Shown in pieces: positions 46,409 through 57,800 of a DNA stretch of 64,000 nucleotides. Source of the DNA: Galbula dea (lineage: Eukaryota > Chordata > Aves > Piciformes > Galbulidae); contig VWZX01002374.1 in the NCBI GenBank assembly GCA_013399015.1, forward strand, positions 53,358 through 117,357, written 5' to 3'. The notes under the pieces were generated by a model. The model worked only from the letters and a program-made list of their open reading frames with translations, had not been told where the DNA came from and ran no database searches. Within the stretch, counting starts at the first letter, position 1, and the number at the start of each line of letters is the position of its first letter. Position numbers and translations under genes: made by a program.

Positions 46409-46825
46409 ACTGCAGCAAATCCTGCCTGGACTGAGATGGGGTTTGTTGTGAATCTCTTTAGTTTGCCTTCTCATTTCCTAATGAGAAGAAGAATTGGTGC
46501 CAGCTTTCCTCTCTTTGAATTTCTGCTTCTTTTCCAACTCAGGTAATTATATAGATATTATTTTGTTCCCCAGTCAAACTCTGCATTTGAACTCAAAGAT
46601 TTGGAACAACAAATACCTCTGCTCCAACCTTAGTGGCATTCCTTGGCTCTGCTTCTGTTGGGAGTTGTTATGAATCAGTGTTTACAGCCTCTTTTCTTCT
46701 GCTGCCTTGACAGTATTTCATTTTAGTGTGTCCTGGGCATTTTATATGAAAAAGAAAAAAGGCAATAATGGTTGGGCCACATAATAAAACGACAATAAAA
46801 CCAATATTTCATCTAGTTCAGTTGT
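46409..46825 (+). other. LAMA1: LAMA1 3' untranslated region
   Basis: About 400 nt of AT-rich sequence between the stop and the poly(A) signals. It holds no CR1 copy. The end at about 46815-46825 is inferred from the signal position. Confidence 0.7.
46783..46799 (+). promoter_or_regulatory. LAMA1 poly(A) signals
   Basis: AATAAA at 46783-46788 and again at 46794-46799, followed by a TTCAGTTGTCTTTTGC-type U/GU-rich stretch about 15-35 nt on. These fit a cleavage site near 46820. Confidence 0.75.
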
Positions 46826-47001
46826 CTTTTGCATTTCAGGGTGCAGGTGGTTGAGGAGGGAACCATGCTCAGGGGGTAGAGGCCAGCAGAGGGAGCAGGA
46901 ACATCAGGAAGGTCTCAGATTCAGTCTAATGAGTAGAATTTTCTTGTTGTATAGTAGCTCCCATCTTCTTTTTTTCTTCTGCCTTAATATCCAGTGCTTC
47001 T

Positions 47002-47026
47002 NNNNNNNNNNNNNNNNNNNNNNNNN
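47002..47026. other. Assembly gap (25 N)
   Basis: Twenty-five N bases between the two genes. True length is unknown. Confidence 0.95.
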
Positions 47027-47047
47027 CCCCCCCCCCCCCCCCCCCCC
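47027..47047. repeat. Poly-C run at gap edge
   Basis: Twenty-one C bases directly after the gap, likely the cause of the break in assembly. Confidence 0.95.
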
Positions 47048-47349
47048 TTAGAGCTACTTTGTCTAGGAAGATTGTTCCTGTTGGTGGAGAAATGATTTGG
47101 GTCTGGCTTGGGAACAGCTATGGGTTTTGGATGCTACTGCATGCACCTGGAAGCAACAGGATTTGTGAGAGGGCACAGGGAAGCACCTTTGGTGACTCCT
47201 AAATGACAGACCAGGTCTATCTTCACCTTTTCCTGCTGGGCCTGCCTCTGTTGTTGTGCTGGAGCCAGGTTTGGGGAGCACCTGCTTGAGCTGACTCAAG
47301 TAAGGACATCTGTTTGTCCTTGAGAAGAGGCAAATGTGCCTCAGACTTG

Positions 47350-47555
47350 AAACACCATAGACTTGGGGTGGTTGGGTGGAAGAGACCTTGCAAGGTCATC
47401 TCCTCCCACCACCCCCTGCAGCCAGCAGGGACATCTGCAACTAGAGCAGGGTGCTCACAGCCCCAAACAACCTGATCTAGGATGGTTCCAGGGTTGGGAC
47501 ATCTCCCACCTCTCTGGGCAACCTGGGCCAGGCTCTCACCACTCTTCTCATGTTT
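47350..47555 (-). mobile_element. CR1 LINE tail
   Basis: GGTGGAAGAGACCTTGCAAG to CCAGGCTCTCACCAC, reverse of the 1694 type. Confidence 0.75.
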
Positions 47556-47897
47556 CAGGCACTATAAGATGTGTCTACAATAGACAGAATTCTTCACAAG
47601 TCCCCAAGCACTGTTTTGTGTCCTTCCAGTGTTGTGTGGCTTTTACAATTCACTCTCAAGGTCAGATTTGCTCAGTGTATTTCAGAGCAGCTGAAAAACC
47701 ACTGGTTTCAGTCCAGCTCCCAAAGCAGTTTGTCACTGGCCTCAGGGAGGTGAGATTCCAAGCACTCTCGTCTTGTACCTTGCATCAGAGTAGTCCAGGA
47801 GAAGAGCTTCTGCAGCAGAGAATTGGAGCAAGGATGGCAGAACATGGTCCTTTGGGTAGCACTAACAGAGCTGCTTATAAGACAGTTCCCCCCCTGC

Positions 47898-47975
47898 TTT
47901 ATTTTGCACTCCCTGTCATCTGCATCCCCCCAAACCCACATGTTTAGAGCTTGCTGTGTTGGTATTGGCTTTATT
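47898..47975 (-). promoter_or_regulatory. Candidate ARHGAP28 poly(A) signals
   Basis: AATAAA on the - strand at 47970-47975 and 47898-47903. The second is followed by a G-rich stretch. No transcript evidence can be seen from sequence alone. Confidence 0.3.
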
Positions 47976-49251
47976 TTGGACATGGATATAATACAATGGA
48001 CACATTCTGCTGTACAAACACACTTAACATCTGGTCTGACTTCAGCCAGACACACACCATCCTGAGGCTTGGAAGGGCTAACCTCCATGCACACATCTTC
48101 CTTGGCTTAGTGGCATCAGATGGTTTTCCAGAGAAGACACAAATTCCTGGAAAGCCATTGAAGAACAGAAAGTGAAGCACAGTGTGTTTGTACTTTTTGT
48201 CTCTTAACCCCAAGCCCTGATCTCCTCAGGTTCACATTACAGGCAGGAACTGAGGCAATGTGGTTTGGATCAAATGCCATCCATAGCCTTTGAATCCATT
48301 GTTGATATTCTTTTTCCAGAGGGAGAAGCACTTTCTCCATGTGAAAGAGCAGCAGAGAGGTGAAATGCATCACAGGAAGGTTTGGAATAGTTAAACCTCC
48401 AAGCCAAAAGTAGTTTTTCCTGGGAAATGCAGAGTGAGGTAGTTAATATTCTACACAGACATGTTCTGATGGCATCAGCTGCATCCACAGGGCAGAGTAT
48501 TCCAGTCTGGTTCCAAACCCTACTTCTTGCACTGGCATTGTGTCCTCCTCTCTGTGCTGAGATGCAAAATGCTGTCTCTGTAGAACCATGGAGTACAAAG
48601 GAAAATGCTTGAGGCATCTGTAGTGTTTGCTGAGTAGGTTCCTCCCTGCTTGCTGCCACTTTCTCTTCAAGAGCTTCCCACATCTGTTGCTTTCTGCTGC
48701 CTGTCTCAGTTGAGGTTTGACCTCAGCTGCTGTGAGGAGGCAGCAGAGTTCCTGGGGCCTCCACCAGCATTTTGAAATGCAAAGCTTCAAGTTGAGACCT
48801 CCCAGCCCCAAAGGCCATAGGGATTGTTCAGCTTGCTGCATGTTCAACCAGTGCACCACAGAGCAGCACTGAGCACAGCACCCATGGCTCCTTAGGTCCC
48901 TTTGCATCACAAGGGAGTTGTGCTGCTCTGTCTCAGCCAGCAGGGATTTGGCCTCTGGGTGCTGGCTGTAGAATCCAGGTCCTCTGCTCAAATGCATGTC
49001 TTGGTTGTAGGGGATTTTAGTGGGAGGAGGATGGATTTCATCACCTCAGGCTTGGCTTTTGGAGGGTGCAAAGTGGGGAGAAGGTGAAGGTCTTCCAAAA
49101 AGCCCTCTTGTGTCTTGGCCAGGAAGATCTACTTCATTTTGGTCAAGTCCTCTTTGCAGGGGTCAGAACACAAGAGCTCTGCCTGCCCTTCACATGGCCA
49201 GCAAGAGCACAGAGGGGGCAGGATGGAGGAGGTCAGTGTTGGTGGCCTGGA

Positions 49252-49395
49252 GTCACAGAATCAGTCATAGAATGGTTTGGGTTGGGAGGGACCTTCAGGA
49301 TCCTCTAGTTCCAACCCCCCTTTTGCCATAGGCAGGGATGCTACCCAGTAGCCCAGGTTGCCCATCCCACCTGGCTTTGGACACAGCCAGGGATG
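49252..49395 (-). mobile_element. CR1 LINE tail
   Basis: GAATCAGTCATAGAATGG, then GGTTGGGAGGGACCTTCAGG. Confidence 0.75.
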
Positions 49396-50129
49396 GTGAA
49401 GTCCTGTAGAGAAGTTCTCTCATTTGCTAGGATATTTCCAACCCTTCAGCTAATGTTGAGGCTTTCTGCCTGGTCCCAAAAGCCCTTTCCTTGGCTAGAA
49501 ATACAAAGAACACTTAGCATTTCCATGATGCTCTTTGTGTTCACAGCACTTCCCACAGAAAATCCTATCTGCTGACTTGGTCCCTCCTAGGTGGATGTGT
49601 ATAACTCCTGGAATTGTTCAGCTGCACCTGAGAGTATAATCCAACTGTCCTGCTCTGTTCCTGGCTGCAGCTATGCAGCTGTTAGTGTTAAGAACAAGAA
49701 AGCTGAAAGTTTCACTGTTTTAAAGAACATTAAAGGCTAACATTGCTAACTTTCATCATTTTGGCTTTAATCTCAAGAAGGGAAGAAAAAAAAGTGAGCT
49801 CTGCCCTCTGTGGACATCACTGTTGCTGGTACAAAGGCTGGTTGGAGGTGGAGTTCTTTCCCTGAACATTGAATGTTAGCTGCTGGAGAACTTGATTAAC
49901 TCTGAACTAGAAGCATGGGTTCTAGATGTCAAAATCTTCCAGGCACAGCTTCAGCAGAGCATGACAAGTCCCAGGTTGTCTCTGCTGGGCAGGGTGCTTT
50001 GTGTCCTCTTGGAGGACTTGGTTCAGAACACTTCTGTGGTGATGCCTGGTAACCAGAGCAGCAGCTTCTGCTTCATCTGTGTCCAGATCAGGAATGAATC
50101 TCACTGCTCAAGCTGTGGGTGAATTTGGA

Positions 50130-50335
50130 GAAGCATAGAATGCTTTGGGTTGGAAGGGACCTTTCAAGGTCATCCAGGATGTCTCCAACTCGAGCAGGTT
50201 GCTCACAGCCCCAAACAACCTGAGCTGGGATGGCTCCAGGGATGGGACATCTCCCACCTCCAGGCTGAAGAACCCCAACTCTCCCAGCCTGGCCTCACAG
50301 CAGAGAGCTTCCTTGTGCAGTGTCATCATCCAGTG
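50130..50335 (-). mobile_element. CR1 LINE fragment
   Basis: AGAATGCTTTGGGTTGGAAG to CCAGCCTGGCCTCACAGCAG. Confidence 0.75.
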
Positions 50336-51710
50336 ATGGAGCTGTTGTAGTCCAGCTGAAGACATTAATTCCTGGGTTGTTTGGGTTGTGTGGTGTGTTG
50401 TTTTGGGGGGTTTTTGTTGCATGAGACAAAGATGTAAATAGTATTTGCTCTTTTCCAGACCTTTATCATTTCCCTACTCCACAAACATCCTTCAGACCTA
50501 TGAAGTGTGACCAAAACACGAGAGGATGAAGGGAAGAGTGCTGCCTCCAGGCCAGCCATCCCAGCCCAAAAGCCTCTTCTCAGCCCATGTGCCTCCATCA
50601 GCAGAAGGAGCTGCACTTTGCTATGGCTTTGTTAAACCTCCCAGCACATCTGGGCCTCCTTTGGCTTTGCTTTGAAGACCCTAACCTGTAAATGTTGCAG
50701 GAGAACATTAAATCCCTCTGCTCACTGGAAGCTCTTCTGCTTCTCCATGCTGTATTCTACAAGAGCTGGACAAAGCTGCTCTCTGCAGCTGCAGAGTATA
50801 AAAGTAGCTTACATAGCCAAGCTAAAATAATCACAAATAGGAGGAGGTTACAAAGGACAGAAACTGTCATGTTTAACACCAAAGCTGCTGGCTGTAAGTG
50901 GCACCATGACCAAACACACAGACTTATGGCATTACACAGGTTCAAAGCTGAGAGGATCAAATAAGAGCTGGAGGACTGTGTCCCTTCTCACCTGGCTTTT
51001 TGCCTCCCAACTCTACTGTGTGTGGCAGGGGAAGGAAGGAGAAAATGAGGTCCAGAGAGATGCTGTGGTGATATCCACAGTGGTAGATCCCAAAAACACT
51101 CCAGCTGTCTACACAGGAGTTCTTCCTCCTGCTTCCCTCCCTCCCCCAACATCAGGTCCTCCTGACAGAGACCATAAATATGGCAGTCAGGGATCCTGGA
51201 CCAGGTTGGCTTTCAGCAGAAAGGGTTGAGCATTGTCCCACAGTCACCTCTTGACACTGCTGCAGGTCAAGCTCTGCTCTTCCACCCTTGGCAGAGACTT
51301 GGAACATCTCCTGCTGGGGTGGGGGTAGTGTTCCACTCATCCTTGGAGGCCAACTGGATCCTTCCCCAAAATTCATGTTCTAACACAGGTCAGGTAATGA
51401 ACAACTCCACCTATGACAGGTTGTTCTCTGTGCTCTGTACCTTGGTCTGTCCTCCTGAACTCCTGGGCCAACTGGCATGAGCATATCCAAGGGAAAGCCT
51501 AACTGATGTGGTTGTCTTCTGGTGCTCCAGAAGCTGGAGTGATAATGCCCAGCCTGAAAGCAGTAGGTGGTGACCCTCAGCTGGACAGGTACAGTAGGAA
51601 GGAATGATGTCCTGTAGCTACCATTTTTGGTTTCATTTCTGGCAAGAGCTTCCAAGAGGCAGCACTGTTGTCCATTTGGCTTTTGTCCCCTGGGCTTGCA
51701 GCCTCCTGCT

Positions 51711-51802
51711 TCAGCTTGCCTTTGGCTTTATCACCCACTCTGCCTGAGGGTTTGCATGGTAGACATCTAACATGTATGCATCTGGATCCAAACAATGCTG
51801 AC
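51711..51802 (-). CDS. ARHGAP28: ARHGAP28 window exon 8: last coding exon
   Basis: 92 nt coding, phase 1, acceptor attgcag, stop TGA at 51713-51711. Encodes QHCLDPDAYMLDVYHANPQ and AEWVIKPKAS, the conserved C-terminus of the family. Confidence 0.95.
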
Positions 51803-54800
51803 CTGCAATGGAAACCCAGAGCCATGAGTCATGGGAGGTGTGCAGCACAACAGGGAAGGACAAGGAGCTACATTAAGGTGTCCTTCAATGGATCTCCAAC
51901 TGGCAGATGGTGAGTGTGGTGGTGGGTTCAGCTAACATCTGCTGGGGGTACAGGCAGGGGCTCTGGTCACTGGCAGTGATTTAACCTAGAGGGAGTCATG
52001 GGGAAGGGTCTAGAGCACAAGTGTTGTGAGGAGCAGCTGAGGGAGCTGGGCTTGGTTAGCCTGGAGAAGAGGAGGCTTAGGGGAGACCTTCTGACTCTCT
52101 GCAACTCCCTGAGAGGAGGTTGGAGCCAGGTGGGGCTTGGGCTCTTCTCCTGAGGAACAAGTGATAGGACAAAAGGAAACAGCCTCAAGCTGTTCCAGCT
52201 TGGTACACTCAGAGCAAAGACATTTCTCCTCCTGCTCAGCTGCAGCCTCCTGGCTTCCAGTTGGTGCCCAGTGTCCCTTGGGCTGTGCCTGGGCACCACT
52301 GAGCAGAGTCTGGCCCCAGCCTCTTGCCTTCTGTCCTTGAGCTCTTGCTCAGCATTGAGCAGCTCCCCTGTGGGGCTGCTCTTCCCCAGGCTAAGCAGCC
52401 CCAGGGCTCTCAGCCTCTCCTCCTGCCACAGATGCTCCAGTGCCCTCAGCATCTTCCTGTGCTCTGCTGGACTCTCTCCAGCAGTTCCTTGTCTCTCTGG
52501 AACTGGGGAGCCCAGAAATGGACCCAGCCAGGCCTGCTTTCTCTCTTGGAGAAGGAGTGGAGTGACCCAGCTGAATGGAGACAGCACTGCCCTGAGGTGA
52601 TTTAGGAGGCTAAGAACATACAGAATGGAGTTATCCAAGATGAGACCTACCTATATTTCCTCCAATTTCATGTAAACTTTGGATCTGGCCTCTGGTGTTC
52701 AGTGATGATCCATGGCTAGGATGGAAAACAACCTTCAGTTGGTCTCTCTGGAACAACCTCTGCTTTATCCACCACCACCTAGATTAAGCTAAAAATTGGG
52801 GGTTTTTTTTCTTTTTTTTGTGTGGTTTTTTTTTTTTTTTTGCCCCTGTGAACTGTTTATCAACAGGAAGAACTTCTCCCAGAGCAGCAAGCTAGCTGCA
52901 GAGGCAGGTTACTGTGTCCCCAGGAGCTCAACCTGATGTGAGTCATTTATTTTGTTACTTCTTTAAAGAATAGAGTGATGGGGTAAGATGGGAAAACCTT
53001 GCAGGAGAGACTGGCAGGGAGAATTCACTCTTTCCCAGAGCTGTGCATAGTTATTGCCTTACAGGAATTAAAAACATTCATGTTTTATGGGCAGGGGGAA
53101 GGCAATCCCTCTGGGTCCTCTGGGTGTTGTTAGTGGAGGCATAACAGAGGCAGAGTGATTCTATGTGGGAGCCAATTATGAACTCAAATACAAAGAAAAT
53201 CAATGGTTAAAAAGAATTCCTTGACCAGCATGACCATAAATTAGCAGTTTCAGACTGGAGAAGGAGTTCTTGCAGCACAGTGAGCCTTTGAGAAGGGAAC
53301 AGTTTATTCATCAATGGTTCTGATGTTAAGCACCCCCCAGAGTTCTGTTTTACTCACCTGTTCTCACAGTGGAATCGAGCCAGGATATCTTTGGCTTTTG
53401 TTTGGCTGTTGAGCTGAATGGCCATAGAGACCTTGGAATGCAGTGGAGCATAAACCCTTATCACCCCCTCGGGGATGTCAGGCTGCAGGTATGGGGGAAA
53501 TGTGACAGCTCCCTACAAAAGAAATCAGTGTTCAGCAGAGTCAGTCGAAGGCAAACATTGCTCTAGCTCCATGCAGTTCTGCAACTCTTTGGAGGTGGCT
53601 TGGGGGTGGTGGTGGGGGAATAGATAAATAAATCAATCACTGTCCTGAATGCACTTGATTATTGGGGGCTGGAAAAAACCCCATATTTACAGTCATACAA
53701 ATGCAAATCTGGGGGTGTAGGATAACAAGATGTGATGCAAAGACAGAAACTCCTCAGTGAGTGTGACACAAATGTGTGCAGAATAAAGCAAAGCCCTTCA
53801 ATTTTTAATATGCAGGCTAGGTGTTGTCTGAATCTAGTTTTTGCCTGAGATTTGGAGTCTAGATATTTGAGGTTTGGAGTCTAGATATTGTCTGAGGTTT
53901 GGAGTCTAGATATTGTCTGATTCTAGTTTTTGTCTGAGATTTGGAGTCTAGATATTTGAGTTTTGGAGTCTAGATATTGTCTGAAGTTTGGAGTCTAGAT
54001 ATTGTCTGAGATTTGGAGGCTAGGTGTTGTCTGAGTCTAGTTTTTGTCTGAGATTTGGAGCCTAGATATTGTCTGAGATCTGGAGTCTAGATATTTGAGG
54101 TTTGGACTCTAGGTGTTGTCTGAGGTTTGGAGTCTAGATATTGTCTGAGATTTGGAGGCTAGGTGTTGTCTGAGTCTAGTTTTTGTCTGAGATTTGGAGT
54201 CTAGATATTTGAGGTTTGGAGTCTAGATATTTGAGGTTTGGAGTCTAAATATTGTCTGAGGTTTGGAGTTTAGATATTGTCTGAGGTTTAGAGTCTAGAT
54301 ATTTGAGGTTTGGAGGCTAGGTGTTTGAGATTTGGAGTCTAGGTGTTGTCTGAATCTAGTTCTTGCCTGAGATTTGGAGTCTAAATATTTGAGTTTTGGA
54401 GTCTAGATATTGTCTGAGATTTGGAGTCTAGATATTTGAGGTTTGGAGGCTGGGTGTTGTCTGAGGTTTGAAGTCTATATATTGTCTGAGAGTCTAGGTT
54501 TTGTCTGAGGTTTGGAGTCTGGTTGTTACCTGAGATTTTTTTAAGCTGTCTCTGTAGATGTTAGTCAGTGAACCAACTGCTTCTTTATAAAGACATAAAA
54601 CTGCTTGGGAATCTTTGCTCCTCCTTTGAAAGCTGCCATTCTCCTGAGGCATAAGGATCCAGCTCTCTGCTTCCACTCTCTACAGCTTCAACTCACTGGC
54701 AGAGTCTGTGCAGTGAAATCTCTTAGTGCCACATGGTTTCTGTTCATTCAAAACCTGACCTTCTCTTGGGTTCAAACCTTCATCTCTGAAGCTTATGCAC

Positions 54801-57800
54801 TCTTCTTCCATGATTAATGGTGGCTAAATCAATTGGCAAAGTTTGCATTCCAGTTGTAATCCAGTTAACACCCTGCAGGGCAGAGTACAATAGTCTCTCT
54901 GGTCTCTATCCTTGTGTAATTGAGAGCATCTGAGACCCAAGGCTGGTGTTAAGTGCTCTCAGAATTCAGCTTGGTTAGGCAAACAGAGTTTTGCCTCCAA
55001 TTTACCCTTCCTAATCCATATTTTCCCCTTTTGATTACATGCAAAGCCAATTACTGTGATCAATGAACTTGTCCTCCCCAGGGGGCAATGCCTGCAGCCA
55101 CTGGCTCTCCCCAGAAGGCTTTGTTGTGTTCCTGCCAGGGTAAGTGTGCTTCTGTGACAGTCTGCATCAGCAGCTGAACCAAACATCTCTGCCTTCTTCT
55201 GCAGCAAACACCCTGTCCTACCCCTAACAGATTGCAGCCAGTGCTGGCAAATGTATTCTCCCAAAAGCTGGAAGGAGCATGGATTCCCAGTTTATTTATG
55301 GATTTACCTAGCTCTTCCCTTCTGCATTTTCTCTGCATCAAGTAGCTTATTCTATAATCTGTTGATAGCACTTCTTCCTCATGGAGCTTTTCTTCTGTTC
55401 TTCAAGACTATCCTCCAACAACTGTAAACTCCTTGACCAGTTCCTTGCTTGCTCCTCTTACAGCTCACTAATCTCCATTCTTTTAAACATCCTTTTAAAC
55501 CCCAAACCTCCTTTTAAATCTCCTTTTAACTCTAAAGGCTTTCTCTCCAGGCTCTTAAAGGTAGTTACCACATGGAACTACTCCACCTAAGCTGCTGCAG
55601 GGGCTGTGCTGTGCCATGTGCTCTGTTGTCCAAACTGTATGTTACACCTAACACATAAGTTAGTTAGTTGTAGGTGTCTGCTGAAGGTAGCATTGCCTCA
55701 AGTAACTCCTTGGGGGGGTTGGACTAGATGATCTCCAGAGGTCCCACCCAAGCCCTAGCATTCTGTGTTTCCTAAACCCCAGATCTAGGCAATGGAGAGA
55801 AGTTGGTGGCTTTAATGCTTGTGTCAGCCTATGGCTTAGGCTGCTAGAAATCACTCTGCCTTCCTCATCTCTTCTCAGTCACCCTCCCCCCCCCACAAAG
55901 CTTTGCCTTATCAGGCTGTTGGGAAGCACATCTCTCAAGGTAGCTCCCAACTCATTTTGCATGACCAAATGTCCTCCCTTCTCCCAAAAGCTTTGATAAG
56001 CTAAGAAGAAAGGACTCTGCTTCAAGCTGCCCTTGAACATGGTCTGTGTTTTTATCACACCTCTGGTCTTTCAGGTCTCTCCCTTTCCATGGTCTTTCTC
56101 CTCAGAAGTTTCCTCACTCCTTTGTCAAACATCAGCTGCCTCTTGCTGTTGTTCATGGCTGCTTCATTCATTTTTCTCACTTGGGAAATCAGGAAGGATG
56201 GGACCTAAAGGGAGGAAACCAGAGCTGAGAATATACAGTATTCCCACCCCTTACTCCCCCATCAAATTGCTGCTGGGGCTTTAGAAAACACCAAGTTTTA
56301 GGCAGCAGAAGCTCTGTTTACCCCCAGAAGATGCATGGAATTAGCAGCTCCTCCTAACAATCCCCAGTTACTCCTTTGGTCAAACTGGAGATCATCTCTC
56401 AGACCATAGGAAACTTTTTAGTGATGTTTGCAGTTGTAGGAACTTGGTTGGAACCCTAGGAACCATAGGATGGTTTGGGTTGGAAGAGATCTTAAAGAAC
56501 ATCTAGTTCCAACCACCCCTCTGCCATGGGCAGGGACATATTCAACTAGATCTGGTTCTCAAACCCCCATCCAACCTGGCCTTGAGTAGTCTTCACCATC
56601 CCCATCACACTTGAAAGAAGCTGAGATTGTCATCATCTTCAGGCCAACCTTTGGAAGTCCAGCAAGGAGTAGACACTTTTGGCCCCCATTTTTCTAGGCT
56701 AGGCTTTAAATGATCATTTAATTTCATTCAAGTGTAGAGATCTCACTCAGCCAGGCATCTCAGTCAAACCATCCTCCCATGCTGCCTTCTGGATAAACAA
56801 TGGGGTGGGACAGGACAAGGGCTGATGGTTTGAAACTGAAAGAGGAGAGGTTTAGACTAGAGAGAAGGAAGAAGGTGGTGAGAGCCTGTCCCAGGTTGCC
56901 CAGGGAGGTGGGAGATGTCCCATCCCTGGATCCATCCCAGCTCAGGTTGTTTGGGGCTCTGAGCAACCTGCTCTAGTTGCAGATGTCCCTGCTGACTGTA
57001 GAGGGGTTGGACTAGCTGACCTCTAAGGGTCCCTTCCAACTCTAATGATTCTATGATAGATACCTCCAGAATGCAATCTGTGCTAAAATGGCTATCTTAG
57101 GTGAGCTCAATCTCCATGCAGAGGTCTCTGCCACCCTATCTCATTCCAGATGTAGAAGACTCCAGCTAGTTTCCAAGAGTCTACAGCTGTTTCTTCTAGG
57201 GAGCTCAATTTACTCTGATTTCTGCTGCTGCTTTGCTGTGAGGGCAACAGAGCCCTGGCTCAGGCTTTGCAGAGAGGCTGTGGAGTCTCCTTGTGTGGAG
57301 AGATTGCCAAGGCAGCTGGAGGTGACCCTGGGCAAGCTGCTGTGGGTGACCCTGCTGGAGCAGGGGGGTTGGACTGGGTGATCCCCAGAAATCCCTTCCA
57401 ACCCTCAGCATGCCAGAACTTTTTAATAGCAAACTACTTGTCTGTCTTGGGGCCCTGGGGCTGGCAGCAGCATCACTCACTGTCCAGAGGATGTCCTGGT
57501 AGCGGATCAGCAGCCTCACGATGTGAGCTGTGGTGGCAGCTGCTTGCATCTCCTGTTGGTTGGCACGTTTCCCTTTGTAGATGAAGAGGTTTGGGGCAAC
57601 AATCATAGAAACATTCCACAGATTCATTTTATTTTTCCCTTCATTAGCCACCACCTTCTTCAGGAACTGAAGAAAGGCCTGGAAGAACAACACTTGTTGA
57701 GGCTCACAAAGCAGTTTACAAGAGGTCAAATACACAATATCTCTGGCTCAAAAACCTGCTCTGTTTGGACTTGGAGGTGAAATTTAGGGTTTGTGGCATT

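Larger units (their letters stand above)
47880..51710 (-). other. Possible ARHGAP28 3' untranslated region
   Basis: About 3.8 kb downstream of the ARHGAP28 stop with no supported exon on either strand. It is mostly unique sequence with two antisense-to-LAMA1 CR1 tails. Its assignment as 3'UTR is inference from candidate poly(A) signals near 47900-47975; the real UTR could be shorter. Confidence 0.35.

Noticed and set aside
47363..48683. Open frames up to 194 codons around 47363-48997 on both strands
   Set aside because: The first starts in a CR1 copy; the others overlap on opposite strands with no recognisable domain. The region is better explained as 3'UTR or intergenic.
51967..52638. 223-codon open frame on the - strand, the longest in the window
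   Set aside because: It runs through two CR1 fragments, and similar frames recur in every copy of that subfamily. It is a repeat shadow, not a gene.
52799..52842. Poly-T as the tail of a retrogene on the - strand
   Set aside because: No processed coding sequence or target duplication is visible next to it.
53815..54535. CRISPR-like regular repeat
   Set aside because: Units are contiguous with no unique spacers and lie in a vertebrate intron. It is a minisatellite.
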